A DNA stretch of 64,000 nt from Kuschelorhynchus macadamiae (taxonomy: Eukaryota > Arthropoda > Insecta > Coleoptera > Curculionidae): the NCBI GenBank assembly GCA_030620095.1, contig JAUTXW010000934.1, positions 37,073 through 101,072 of the forward strand, given 5' to 3'. A model generated the notes under the pieces. It was given only the letters and a program-made list of their open reading frames with translations, made no database searches and was not told the DNA's origin. Shown piece after piece: positions 33,562 through 45,540 of the stretch. Each line of letters opens with the position of its first letter. Position 1 is the stretch's first letter. The translations under genes were made by a program, and so were the position numbers.

Positions 33562-33785
33562 AGACCTTACTGAAGCGTTTGATTGGGTGTGGTGGCAAGA
33601 TTTTTTGGGAGTACTTAAAGTAACAACAGACCTAAACATCAACAACTCTACCCGAATAAGAGTAAATTGATAATGTTAATAATAATGTCCTAATTCCGCA
33701 TCATAATCCCTCTGCCCAAATCTTTTGCCATGGCTTTTCTTGCACAATCTCAAACAATTTAATTATATTATAAATAATAACAAAA
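33562..33785 (+). pseudogene. Older LINE reverse transcriptase fragment, left part
   Basis: 'IDLTEAFDWVWWQDFLGVLK' resembles the LINE RT block I/V-D-L-x-K-A-F-D-x-V. The match breaks off before the jockey insertion, and the YADD block of the same kind of RT reappears at about 35888. This indicates that the newer LINE split it. Confidence 0.55.
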
Positions 33786-35822
33786 AAATATTGGACCTTT
33801 CTCTATGGGAATGCTGATTACGAATTAATTATTAATTTAATAAGTACATATAACTGGAAAGACATTCTTATATCTAAGAATATAAATAAAAATGTTGAAA
33901 TGTTATACAATATTCTGCATAATATTATTGATCACACCATTCCTAGAAAAACAATAAATAAAAGTACATTCCCTGTATTGTTTTCATATACTACAAAACG
34001 TATCATTAGACATAAAAAAAATGCTCATAAAAAATGGAAAACCTACAGAAACAATACTGATTATAAAATATTTTCTGACCTAAGAAAAAGAGAGAGTTAA
34101 ATTAAATATTAGAAAAGATTATAAAGATTACATAAAATTAGCGGAAAAAAAAATTAAAAACAAGTACAAAACACTTTTGGTAATTCGTTAACAATAGAAA
34201 AAATTCCAAATCCCTTCCCACAAAAATGTTTTTTAATAACGTTCAGACCAATAAATAGAAGGAGATCTGCAATTTGTTTTCTGATTTCTTTTTTAGTATG
34301 TTCGAACCATCTGACTCGCCCTCTAGAATCGACCCTTGTAACTTGAATAACAATTGTTATACAATAAATATTACTTCTGAGGAAACTGTAACAGTTGCGC
34401 TTAGCAATATAGATCCAAATAAGTGGGCTGGACTCGATAAATTTAATTCACTGTTCTTAAAATCTTGTCCAATGTTATGTGTACCTCTTACAATAATTTG
34501 TAATAAATGCATATCATATGGTATATTCCCAGATTTATGAAAAGTAGTTCCAATCGTTCCTGTTTTTAAATCAGGCAGTAGAGCGGATATACGTAACTAC
34601 CGACGTATATCTATCCTTAACCACTTTGGAAAAATATTTGAGTCTATTATATTCGACCAACTCTTTTTCAAGGTCAAGACTGCAATAGACAGTAACTAAC
34701 ATGGCTTTTTTCAAAGTCGCTCCGTCCTTACGAATCTTGTACTCTTTATACAACAAATATAATTAAATATGGAAAATGGGCTTGACACATGCGCCGTGTA
34801 CACCGACTTTTCCAAGGCTTTTGATAAAACACATCACCCTACTCTCTTGATAAAGATTGGAAATTTTGGTGTATATGGACGCTTGTTGCTACTGCTTGAA
34901 AGTTATCTTTCTTCGCGTTCTTTTTACGTTGCCATTAATTGGGAAATCTCTGATTGTGCCACTATAACTTCCGGTGTACACCAAGGTTCACACCTAGGGC
35001 CCTTGCTTTTTATTGGCCAGTGTTTTTCTCACTCTAGTTACTGTCTATACGCGGACGATCTAAAAATTTATAAAACTGTAAATAGTTAATTGGATATGTC
35101 CAGGTTGCAGGGAGATGTATTAAAATTCTCAAAATATTGTCACGTTAATCGGTTGCATTTAAACATAATAAATGCCAATTTATAATATTTTCAAGAAAAA
35201 ATATTTTGCCTCCACCTTTCGTAGACTTAAAAATAAATAATAATAAAATTAAGTCCGTCCAGACTGTAAAAGATCTTGGAGTTTTATTGGATTCTATACT
35301 GTCGTTTAAGTATCATATTGAAAATATTGTTCAACGTGCCCTTAAGAACTTGGGATTTATTTTGCGTCTGTCCCAGGGTTTTCAGGATATAGATTCTCTT
35401 AAAATGTTATATAATAGCATGGTTCGATCAGTATTAGATTATTCTTCGCCAGTCTGGAATTCAATGTATCATAAGTACATAAATCGCCTTCAGGCAGTAC
35501 AAAGAAAATTTATTATTTTGATGCCAATCCCTACATACTTCGACAAAGGCTTGCTTTTTACGTAAATAGGTTTGCCTCAAATTATTACTTCATTTCGCCA
35601 TTGGTTCGTTGTTCTCGTTCTTATAATATCATAATTTGTTCAAATATAAATATAGATTAATTTAGTGTTAGTTTTTCTCTTTTCAAGCAACTGCGAAGCT
35701 CATTGCTTTTGATATAAATTTAATTTTTATTATATAAATTGGGCCAATCTGTTATTGGACAGATTATCTGTCTGTTGTGTTGGCCGGAATGCATAAATAA
35801 ATAAATAAATAAATATAAATAA
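33786..35822 (+). mobile_element. Jockey-like non-LTR retrotransposon, 5'-truncated
   Basis: It begins in the linker between endonuclease and RT and ends in a run of ATAA/AAAT repeats after a short 3' region, as jockey-group LINEs do. The flanking AATAACAAAA (33776-33785 and 35823-35832) is a likely 10-bp target duplication, though the sequence is A-rich. The endonuclease region is absent. Confidence 0.75.
33793..35565 (+). pseudogene. Jockey-like LINE reverse transcriptase, frameshifted
   Basis: Fragments in order: 'NWKDILISKNINKNVEMLYN', 'HTIPRKTINKSTFPVLFS', 'SNIDPNKWAGLDKFNSLFLK', 'PIVPVFKSGSRADIRNYRRI', 'VYTDFSKAFDKTHH', 'TSGVHQGSHLGPLLF' and the catalytic 'YADDLKIY' near 35050. Then comes the thumb/C-terminal 'KIKSVQTVKDLGVLLDSILS' and 'SMVRSVLDYSSPVWNSMYH'. 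Several stops (for example after 'YGIFPDL' at about 34538) and frame changes make it non-functional. The family copies its RNA at a nicked target site. Confidence 0.85.
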
Positions 35823-35849
35823 AATAACAAAAGCAATCATTATAGGTGA

Positions 35850-35995
35850 GATCTATGAGGTCGTATAAATTCGCAATCTGGCATGCAGGCGAGCAACCAT
35901 TTTATATGCAGACGATGCAATGCTAATTGCGGAAGCAGAGACTGACTTGCAATGACTTCTCGGCACCTTTAAATAATTTTCTCAGCTCCATGGAG
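35850..35995 (+). pseudogene. Older LINE reverse transcriptase fragment, right part
   Basis: 'ATILYADDAMLIAEAETDLQ' contains the RT catalytic Y-A-D-D in the style of R1/RTE-like LINEs (compare L-F-A-D-D-x-V-L-I-A-E). It is distinct from the jockey-like RT just upstream and best read as the other half of the fragment at 33562. Confidence 0.6.
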
Positions 35996-36015
35996 GTAAA
36001 GTAAACGAGTCATTA

Positions 36016-36510
36016 TTATCTACAATGTAAATAAAACAGTTTTAAATTTTCACTTTTATCCATAACGTGTGACATATGTTTCGCTAATACTGTAGCCTCA
36101 GCAGACAAACGGTATCTAAACTTACAATTTGCTAAAAGAACTTGATTTTTACAAAAAAAATATTCTAGGTAAAATCTTTTATGGCCTACAAGAGCCCTAA
36201 ATAACATCTGGACGGAATTTTTTAACATAATAGGTTTAAAAGAGGTGAATTATTCATATCTAAATGGTCGTTTAAGACATACTGGGTATTTTTTGCTGAC
36301 TCTAAAAGTGAAAATCTTTTTACTTTTGTTTATTGTATGTAATATTTCAAACTTTTTATCGAAAGCATGGTAATTAACTAACAAATGTTCGGCGTATGCT
36401 GAATCTGTTTTATAAAATAAATAAAGCTTCTTTTCTATTCTGCTAATCTCTGTTTAAAAGTTCTCCCAGTCTGGCTTAAATGTATTTTTGGGCATGATCC
36501 GCAATTATAC
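36016..36510 (-). pseudogene. Penelope-like element 3, GIY-YIG end
   Basis: On the minus strand 'CGSCPKIHLSQTGRTFKQRL' matches the PLE endonuclease block with C-x2-C and G-Q-T-G-R-x-F-x-x-R. Degenerate pieces follow that resemble the PLE C-terminus ('SKKIFTFRVSKK' in a shifted frame). The 3' part holds a hammerhead-like motif. No RT is nearby, so this is a truncated copy. Confidence 0.65.
36066..36110 (-). ncRNA. Hammerhead motif of PLE 3, one core change
   Basis: Minus strand: CTGCTGA (A to C at the fourth core base), helix II GCTA-CAGTAT-TAGC, GAAAC, ATAT and GTC (36071-36073). ACATATGT is self-complementary, as in the other motifs here. The core change should weaken or abolish cleavage. 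Confidence 0.55.
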
Positions 36511-36582
36511 AGGGTGTTCGGGAAGAACATCAGGAAACTTAAGAACGTGATTCTACATGAAAAAATAATTATAGGAAGTCTC

Positions 36583-36633
36583 TAGTTTATTAATTTCCAC
36601 TTATTATTATAATAAGTGGAAATTAATAAACTA
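36583..36633. repeat. Perfect 25-bp inverted repeat with 1-nt centre
   Basis: TAGTTTATTAATTTCCACTT... at 36583-36607 is the exact reverse complement of 36609-36633, around a single T at 36608. It lies just after an 'ACAGGGTGTTCGGGAAGAAC' mariner-MITE-like end at about 36510. It would form a cruciform or RNA hairpin. Confidence 0.9.
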
Positions 36634-36654
36634 AACGTGTTTATTTTGTATACT

Positions 36655-36860
36655 AGTTTTTTCAGGCTAATTTTTTAAATATTTTATTAAACCGCCATTT
36701 TTTCGTCATACTGGAATTTTATCAGGTCATCCCCATATGACCGTTATTTTTTGGCCAAAATTTGAAATCACTCGGGTAAGAAGTTAAAAAAGGTATTGAG
36801 AACACATGTTAGGGACTATAAAACGTGAAGATCTGCAAAACCTGAGAAGGGGACTAAAAC
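36655..36860 (-). repeat. AAGATGGCGG family, copy F (short)
   Basis: 'AAACCGCCATTTTTTCGTCA', 'TATCAGGTCATCCCCATATG' and 'ACTATAAAACGTGAAGATCT' match the family in inverted orientation. It is truncated at both ends. Confidence 0.65.
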
Positions 36861-39339
36861 AGTTTCCATCGTTTTTATCAATTTTTTCGGTTCTTGATAT
36901 ACAGGGTCTTTTCAACAAATTGAAAATTTTTCTGAACATGCTGTTTTTTTTATCTCCTTAATAATCTTCTTACCTCAGGTATGATCAAAACTGTTGCGTA
37001 TTCTTTACTTTAAGCTAATTTTTTAAGTAGTAATAGCCCTTTTTGCCCAAACAATTTTTAGCATTTGATATTTAATTAATTTTTAAACTCTCAAATGACC
37101 TTTTGACTTTATCTTTACAGGACCTTTCCTCACTATTGTTTAATTTTAAGAGATAGGAAAAAGTGTTCAATGTAAATGTTATGGAGTTCATTACGTTATT
37201 TTCAGAAAATTAGTATTTACGTGTATAGGATGCCTGAAAAATAGGTAGCATACTCCACATATTTTTAATGGACAACCCTGTATATTTTAGTATTGGAGTA
37301 TTGATTCCACTCCATAGTAGAGTCTTCATATAATATCAGATGTAGTACATTTAAAATCATCAAGAAGATATTCATTTGATTGACGAATAATATACAGTAT
37401 TCCATTTAAAAAAATATATGTTGGCTCTGCTCAACGACATGGAAATAACATAAACCCGGTTGTTTACATTTTGGAGGAATCCAACATTAACCCTGGTTTG
37501 CCAAACCGTTACTGTGGCCAGATTATAACGGATATCATCCTTTATACTATTACCTAAATAAACAAGGAATTCCAGAAATCCTCAGTATAAATTTCCATAT
37601 AGAATATTTTAGACCTGATAATTAAATAGCTTATTATAAATAACTATAACCGAATCTGTTTTAAATGCAATTTAAATCTTCTGTAATTATTATTCTTTAT
37701 GTCAAGAAATAAAGCCCAGAATAATCGGCAACGTCGAAATTCTACCTTTTTCGAGTATACTACAGATTTCTTTCGGGATCATTCGGAAAACGCCGAAACG
37801 GTCGTAGTCATTCATGATTTCGATCTATTTGATGCGCGGCGTTGTAATTGTTCTAGTTGGTGAAATAAGTGTTTTTCAGAAATCCAAGTGTTTTGTGTGG
37901 CTATTTTCAAGAATCTGTTTAAAAAACTTTAAGAAAATAGTGCGAACTTGCTTTACTTGCAGAAAAAGAAACGATTTAAACCCAGAAGTTTGTTTTCGAA
38001 GGTAAGTAAGGTTATGCCATACCAGTGCTGTAGTAGAAGGGTAAAATCACCGTCTAATAGCGTTCTTATATTTGCAAATGAAGTATTGTTTTTGTATTGC
38101 ACATTTCCGTTGGGCTTAAATTAATTTTTTATAACTTCAACTTATCTATAAAGTCGAAGACACTGATGATAAACGGAGTACAGCGTTTCGCTAATTTATA
38201 TATTTGTGAAAAGTCTCAAATATTCCTCTAAAATTTATCAAACCACCTTTTTTGAGGGGTGAATAAACAACATAAATATACTATTTGGTAAAGCATAGGT
38301 ACTAAATTTTAATTGAGTAAGCTGTAAGACTCACTATTTTATGTTATCATTAATTACTCCAGGATGGTTTGCATTTTGGATGAAATTTTCAAGGAATATT
38401 TAGGGTAGTGTCGGAGTTCTCATATAGCAAGCATATACAAAAAATGAAAATAGCGCAATAGCGGTACTTTTCAATTTTTCATTTACTGTAGATTTTCTTT
38501 AATGAACTCGAAATGCTTTAATTTATTGCCTAAAAATTTGGTTTTTAAAAATAAGTAATAAAAAAAGTAAATAAATACCATCCTGAGGTACATTATCCCA
38601 ACTAGGGAGAATCTGTTTTTATATATTATAATGAATGTTAAAAATATTAAACATCTTGGCACAAAATATTTATATTGTCAATAAGTGAAATGTATAGCGG
38701 GGAAGGTGGATGGTGGTGAAAAAAGAGGGTAAATTGAGGGATAAATACGGTAAAGATATTGTTTTTCATAATATGGTTTTTGTGGTTTTTAGGGACACGA
38801 AGTTCAATTTTGTATTCATATTAATATTGGGCCATGTTTATTGCTGATTTTCTGTAAATATGAATAGATCCAATACATGTAAAGGTGGTGCATTTTTATA
38901 TAATATTACTTGCCGCGAGCTTGGTAAACTTTTAAAAGTAGTGGACACAAATTTGTACCTAACTTCGAGTAAATAGAACTGAAATATGTTGGAAAAAGGG
39001 TGAATCAAAATGTGTTGAAAAACAAACCCGATTTCATTAAAAAGTTGGTTGCATTAAAAAGTGATAAATTATATTTTATTACATATTTCCTATGAAGTCG
39101 GTGATAAGCTGATAAAGAAAGGTATTAAATAAGCATTATACTCTTGGTATAGACATCAAAACACAAAGTGGGTCGATGTAACAAAATTTAGTTTTATCTT
39201 CATCTTTAGTAACAATAGTAATAAGAATTCACCCTGTTATTGGTTGTATGTTGTCATGGAAATGCTAGTTCTTTAATGATTAAGCTTATTGCTAATAATA
39301 AATATTGCCACATGAACCATTACATAAATATGTCTTTTG
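36861..39339. other. Non-coding stretch
   Basis: No gene recognised. Mariner-type ends ('ACAACCCTGTATATT' near 37291) suggest worn MITEs. CTGATGA at 38164 is not followed by GAAAC and was not called as a ribozyme. Confidence 0.4.
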
Positions 39340-40478
39340 CAGGCACGTAGCCAGGATTACAGTTCTAGGGGGATCCAACCCTGTCAAAACCAATTCAATG
39401 ACAAAAAAATTATTAAGAAGAATGCTTTTTTTTCACTTGTTGCTAGTCCCCCTGCAAGTCCAACAAGATATGAAAAAAAGTTGCAAAAAACAAGTTATTT
39501 GCCAATATCTATTAAAACATTGCAGGTAGAGCAATTACGAAAATATAAAAAATTATAGGTATATCTTGAGCAAATAGGACGTTGGCGACTTTTGCTTAAT
39601 ATTTTTAGGTTTTATATATTTAATAGTATTTTAATAAATAAGTGCTTAGTCACTTTGTTAATATCGAGGTTAATGTGGTGCTATGTTCCATAGAGAGTCT
39701 GGAACCATATTGCTACATTAAAAATCTGGATTTCTTTAATCATAAATGTATTCATCTTTCTTTTTACTACTCTCTCGAAAATCTAAAACTACTTTTAATG
39801 AGCGTTTGCTTAAAAATTTTTCTTTTTTTGAGAAATCTAAATATTCCCCACTGTCAAAATCGAATATTTTTTGAGGTAATTTTTTTCGATCCCCAAAGGT
39901 TATAAATCGTGTTTTGTATACGCAAAGATAAGAACTTCAAGAGTGTGTGAAAATGGATCACGAAGAGAAATTTTCAGGAGCTACCATATATTCTAAGTTT
40001 AATAATAATAATTTTTGTTGGAACTATCATAAGTTTGGTCTCGGCACGCATTCGCAATTTTGCTTATGACAGAAGATTTTGTGGAAGAAAAATGAAATTT
40101 ATTTTCCTATCGATTTATGTTAGAAACTGTCGTACTTACGAAAAAATCATTAGGTGCGTCTTTGTTTAAGGTAGCCTTTCTTAATTTTTTACATTTACAT
40201 ATTTGCGAAACTTCTTTGCAATCGCAGAATGTCTAACAGTGTAAACTTGGGCTTGTTAAAAAACCCGTCAAAAAGTTAGAATTTCAAAAAATAGCCTGCT
40301 TCCTAATTTTCCTGAGGTTCGAGTTAAAAAATAGCTGTAGTAAGCAGAGCCAATACGGAACTGCTAATCAGCAGTTATTAGAATTCTACTTTCGTAGGTT
40401 AAATTATGTAAAAACTCCTAAATATTTTTAGGGTCTCGTGCAAGGGGGGGGGCGGACCCCCCCTAGACTACGTGCCTA
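39340..40478 (+). mobile_element. hAT-like element with perfect 8-bp target duplication
   Basis: 1,139 bp, starting CAGGCACGTAGCCAGG and ending CTAGACTACGTGCCTA, with the exact octamer GTCTTTTG on both sides (39332-39339 and 40479-40486). An 8-bp duplication and CAG-type ends identify the hAT superfamily. G/C runs (AGGGGGATCC and GGACCCCCCC) lie inside the ends. A short frame at 39337-39558 includes 'SLVASPPASPTRYEKKLQKT' but I cannot match it to a transposase. Treated as non-autonomous. Confidence 0.85.
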
Positions 40479-40540
40479 GTCTTTTGTCACAGATAATTAT
40501 TGATACAATTATACTAAATCAGCTTCTTGCTAACCTAAAG

Positions 40541-40541
<1 letters not shown>

Positions 40542-40621
<80 letters not shown>

Positions 40622-40643
40622 CATATATATATACATATATATA
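40542..40643. repeat. (AT)n microsatellite
   Basis: About 100 bp of AT/AC-interrupted dinucleotides, just right of the hAT-like element. Confidence 0.95.
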
Positions 40644-41429
40644 AAGCTATATAAAATTTCCTCCAAATTTCCGATTTTGAAAATTGTCACTGAATCATTA
40701 AATATGTAATAGACGAGTTTAATTGTTATATAAATAATGAAATATTAAATTAATATGCTGTTACTTTTGTTTTGTCGATAATAATAGTTGTTTGTTATTA
40801 TATCAACCTGTTTATAAATAAATTATACCAAATTTTTAAACTTAGTTTTATTTTTATAAACCACGTGTCCGAGTGAAAATTTATAAAGTGCAGCACCACC
40901 TTCAACCTTGTTATTTAAATTTTTATAAAAAAAAATTAAGTTTCAAATATAGTGTAAAATATTATACAGGGTGCTTCAGAATGACCAAAAAGTTTCGATG
41001 ATTTTATTTTTAAACATCTTGCATTTTAATGCATTTATTTACTTTTTTTATTATTGATTTCTTGATAAAAGTTAGTGGTTCAAAAAAAATATTTTTGATA
41101 GTAATAAACTTTAGATCAGGATTTTCAAAAAAGTGGATTTCAATAACAATTTCAAAAAAAAAAAACGGTGGTTTTAAGGGCCATAAAAAATCGCATATAT
41201 AAACTGAGTTGAACATTGTGAAAACTATTTTTTCGACAAACACACAAGTTTTATCAAGAAGAAAATTTTTAGAAAAATTGATAATAAAAAAGTTTCCCAT
41301 TTACTGCAGACTTTTCCACGACATAATATCTAAATTAATTGTTTTCAAGTTATTATTAAAACTCTCACTTTTGCAATGTGAAGTCGTTCCTGTTCATCTT
41401 AGAACGAAAACATTGTCGTATCCAACATA

Positions 41430-41431
<2 letters not shown>
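40644..41431. other. Non-coding stretch with mariner-MITE-like start
   Basis: 'ATACAGGGTGCTTCAGAATG' at about 40965 resembles a mariner-derived MITE terminus. The opposite end was not found. No gene. Confidence 0.4.

Positions 41432-41499
<68 letters not shown>
41432..41499. repeat. (AT)n microsatellite
   Basis: About 68 bp of pure AT repeats. A fragment of the AAGATGGCGG family ('AAAAATCAAGTGATGTTGGG') follows at about 41578. Confidence 0.95.
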
Positions 41500-41502
<3 letters not shown>

Positions 41503-41872
41503 CCAGTATGATAAAATAATGTCGGCCTAATGATATATTTAAAATCAAAAAACTAGTTATTCAGTGAAAATTTGGCAAAAAAATCAAGTGATGTTGGGAC
41601 GAACTGGTTAAATTTTATCGCGAATCCAAAAAAATATAGCAAATAATACATTATCTCAAAAATAGCTACGCCACTGGTAAGCCTCGCGAAGATATCCGAC
41701 AGCGTTGCAATTTTCACCGCAAACTATTCTTTATGCGATCAATCCGTCTTTTTTCCACCCATACACAACAACAAATTGATGTTTGATTCTATTTATTTCA
41801 TTTTTATGAATGAAATACGGGGTCTATTTCTTTTTGACGCCATTGGCTCTGCTACACAATTTGGAGACACTA

Positions 41873-41876
<4 letters not shown>

Positions 41877-41918
<42 letters not shown>
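41877..41918. repeat. (AT)n microsatellite
   Basis: About 42 bp of AT repeats, 40 bp left of a foldback. Confidence 0.95.
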
Positions 41919-41919
<1 letters not shown>

Positions 41920-41958
41920 GAAAGAACTAAAGATGAGAAAATTACTCCTTTCTTCACC

Positions 41959-42222
41959 ATTGTGTCAAGAAACGACCAACAAAACATGACGCTGTTTGTT
42001 TTAGGACCAAGGAGCCATTCTGCTACCGTTGTATCTGTCCCGGCAAGGGTCATCAGTTTCCTTGGGGGATATTAGTATTTAATGAGTATTCCGGTTTTAA
42101 TACTGATACCCCCAAGGAAACTACCTGATAAGCCTTGCCGGGGCAGATACCACGGTAGCAGAATGGCTCTTTGGTTTTGAAACAAACATAGCGTCATGTT
42201 TTGGTCGTTTCTTGACACAATT
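41959..42222. mobile_element. 264-bp foldback element
   Basis: Left arm 'ATTGTGTCAAGAAACGACCA ... CCAAGGAGCCATTCTGCTAC ... TTTCCTTGGGGG' pairs with right arm 'CCCCCAAGGAAACTAC ... GTAGCAGAATGGCTCTTTGG ... CGTTTCTTGACACAATT'. The arms are about 120 bp with scattered mismatches around a short loop near 42080-42100. No ORF. It is either a foldback MITE or an abortive inverted duplication. Confidence 0.85.
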
Positions 42223-42908
42223 GCTCGCCTTGAAACTTCGAAAACTAATGTTGGAATCTGCCTTAATTATACAGATTGTCCAAAAATGATAAAAATATAA
42301 AATGACCCCAACATTACCCTTATTTCTATAGTTATTGAAATATGTTACAAAAAATTTTTATTTAAAATATAAATAAATAACATTTGTATATTTCAGACCG
42401 AGGAAATTTTTTAAAATCCACCTATTTATCTAGACTCGTTGTTCGAAGCCTTTGTTCTTTCTAAATAACATTTCTTTATAAAGTGTGTAATGTGAGTACT
42501 ACACACACGGTAATTTTAGGTTTTTATAATTTTTATACAACCTATATAACTAATTCATATTCTAATATTACTTTTTGAAGTACCAAGGAAAGCAAAACCT
42601 TTCTTTATAAATTTTTTCAGTAACCATAAAAATAAGCTTGGTGTCATTTTTGCAGAATGCATTTTTCTCCTAAACCATATTGTTAGCACATACCATATTT
42701 TTCAATTTCTATATTATTATATTATTTAGGCCTTAAAGTGCTTTGTATTGCCAATCTCGTTACATCCTTTGAAGTTAACGTGACGAGTTTTCTATTCGTG
42801 TAACACATAAGGCCGATGATGTTATTAACTTTTGATTCTGAGTTAATGCTCTTCTATTCTTGCTGATATTTTCTTGTTATTGTTTCACCAACGTTTAACA
42901 CTCTGTAT

Positions 42909-43217
42909 CTGTGCCGTATTTGAGGGAGGTTTGGGAATTAACCCTCCCCCCTCCTGAGCCACTTTTGTTTAAGCTAAAGTAATACTATAAACGACCTTTT
43001 TTCCGGGAGTGGCGACCAAACCCCCCCCCCCCCCAAAAGACAAGTTTGCTAAAATTTAGTAATGAACTTTTTTTGGTTGTATAATATTAACGCTCGAAAC
43101 GTCCACTTATCTAGAAAACCGAAAACAAAAAGGAATATCAAAGACCTTTTTTTTTCTGGTTGTTGGAATTTTTCAGTCTCAAAACCCCACCAGAAGCAAT
43201 GTCTATATTCGCCACTG
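42909..43217. mobile_element. hAT-like MITE with perfect 8-bp target duplication
   Basis: 309 bp between exact octamers CTCTGTAT (42901-42908 and 43218-43225). The ends CTGTGCCGTATTTG and ATATTCGCCACTG are a worn inverted repeat. A run of about 14 C lies near 43021. Non-coding. Confidence 0.75.
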
Positions 43218-43225
43218 CTCTGTAT

Positions 43226-44655
43226 AAAAGGTCTGCTGTAAAACTCTGCAAATACGCATTTTTGGCCATAAACAAAATTCGCAAGTCAATATCTTCATTC
43301 ATAAATTGGAACCTGAATTTTGTCTAAAAATTTGCATGTTCGTCTTTCCAGCAGTTTAGTCACAAAATCTCCGTTTTTCAAACGCTCCGTCTTATTCTGC
43401 TTCGCTATATTAACGGCCGGAAATCGATTTTTTACAATTCAATAAGCAATCTCTATGTTTTTGTCATTTCGGATTTAATTTACTCTATATCATTTTGCCA
43501 CTTCCTGACGTACAATCGGATCTTACGCGAATGCTTTATATTCTCAATGTCAAAGACCCTTCCTTAGATGTATCTGCCACGTAGATCTTATAAAATAAAT
43601 TCCCGCGTTCTCTAGTTGAACGAGCTTTTCATAAAAATGTTCCCACATTAAGATCTTTGTTTCGGCATCAGATTGAATTAGTCTGACAATTTGCTAGTTA
43701 TGTACGTTTTAGCTACTTAATTCTTTTATTAAATGTACAGTGAACTCATTTTTTTTGTAATCTGATGTAGCCCCGATTTAAAAGTTTAATTAAGTAATTG
43801 ATATTTTTAAAGTTATGTTGCGCTACAACTTGTATTAGTTAGATTCTTTCGACCACAATTCCACATTATAAAGCTTGTCTGTGTTACTTGGGTTTAGATA
43901 ATTATTTTGACATATGATAAGTTGATAAGACAAAAAGTTCGAGGTACAGGGTGTCCCATTTTCGAGATACTTTTGCATGGTATCTCAGTTATTATTAAAA
44001 ACGAAAGATGCCGTAAACAAAATTTGCATGGCCTTCTCGTTTTTGAAATTCAGGGCGTATCTTAGTTATAATACAAGCTAATGAAAAAGTAAAAACGAAT
44101 TACTATAGAGTTTTTTACGTAGAATGTAATGGTCTAATTTTTTTTCTATATATAGGGGTTTCAAATATTGAGTTACAGACTAAACTTGGATTTTTTAATA
44201 TGGAACAACCTATATATTTTAAAGCGCTAAAAACACATCCGTTTTCGCCTTTCAAAAAAAAAATAAAACACTTTAATATTTATTTTAAATAATAAGTCCA
44301 GAATTTGGAATTATTAACAAAATAATAACAATTTCACGAGTTTGCTGCGGTTATAATACTGAATATTTAAGAAAAACACCTCAATTAAAATATAGAAACT
44401 GTTCAAAATGATTGCCGTTTTCTCGAATGGCATATTCACACAATTTTGTAATTCTTTTTAACGCATTCAGAATACATATTGATCGACGTTGCAAAAACTG
44501 AAAAGCCAAACGATGGCGAGTCTGGTAAACCTTATTTCAATATAACAAAATACAATACAAACAGATCTGGTGATTGTGCTGGTCATCTTATATATCTAGA
44601 AATACGGTAAGATCTTTTTTGTGCATTTTAATAAAGGTTACCATTTAAAACTGTT
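43226..44655. other. Non-coding stretch with a mariner-MITE-like segment
   Basis: 'ACAGGGTGTCCCATTTTCGA' at 43947 and 'AAAAACGAAAGATGCCGTAA' at 43997 parallel 46523-46600 and 53565-53700, where the same 'GAAACGAAAGATGCC' and 'AGATACAGGGTG' blocks occur. This suggests a Tc1/mariner-derived MITE family. No genes. Confidence 0.45.
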
Positions 44656-44672
44656 TTTTTTTGGTTTTACCC

Positions 44673-45532
44673 TCAGCTGGGGGTAGCAAACTGAGAAAAG
44701 GAGGAAACGGCTTTTAAACCTAACAATATTAATACACAGCAATCACATATTTCATATACGACAGTCCGTTGATTACCTACGAAGCAAAAGAATAATTTTA
44801 GGATCGATTTAAGGACGGGGACACTCACTTTACGCCACAGGGGTCTGTCTGGGCGACTTTCAATATTAGACACATAAGTAGCTAGACCACGGATGATGGA
44901 ATTATACGAAAAATTTAAATTACAGAGGTACATAAACTATAACCGTTTATCACACACACTTACAAATACAATAAAAATATTATACAACCGATTATCATTC
45001 CTTACGAGTGTAAGCCCAGCATAAATTATTAAATTGGTCTGCTTGGCAAGTTCCTGCAAAAGATACCTAGATCTTGTAAGCAACAAAAAATCCAGTGATT
45101 TAAATCGTCCTAATTAGTATTGAAGCATAAACAGAAGGGGTTGTCAGCCAAATTCATCTTATTCAACGTTAACCTCAGATTTTCATGTCCAAACACTGCT
45201 CTGACCAAAAGTTACATAATTGCATCAGCCTAATGTTGTTTCTTGAATACTTGGTTTAAATGTATTAGGTGAGTAATTAGCATATAATGTTTTCCACATA
45301 CTGTGAATATTTTCCCTGAGATAAGGCAAAAGATCATAATATTGTAATTCAGGAACTGCTATACCTTCCTGAATGGCTTATTTTGCAAACGTATCGTCCT
45401 TTTCATTTTCTCTTATGTCTGCATGACCTTTAACTCAAACAAAAGATACTTTAACCTTCCTTTGTGCCACTTTTAGCAGTTTTTGGACAGGATTACATAT
45501 CCCATCCACGCGTTAGCTTAATTTATAATAAA
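44673..45532 (-). pseudogene. LINE RNase H C-terminal part and 3' region
   Basis: Minus strand near 45440: 'VKGHADIRENEKDDTFAK' matches the RNase H block V-K-G-H-x-x-I-x-G-N-E-x-A-D-x-x-A-K of non-LTR retrotransposons. 'LQYYDLLPYLRENIHSMW' follows, then further decayed C-terminal sequence. Stops are frequent. It continues the RNase H begun at 46370-46193 on the other side of the hAT insertion. Confidence 0.6.
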
Positions 45533-45540
45533 ATCCAGAG

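Noticed and set aside
38150..38205. CTGATGA at 38164 as another hammerhead ribozyme
   Set aside because: It is followed by GTTTCGC, not GAAAC, and no GUH site or helix II is visible.
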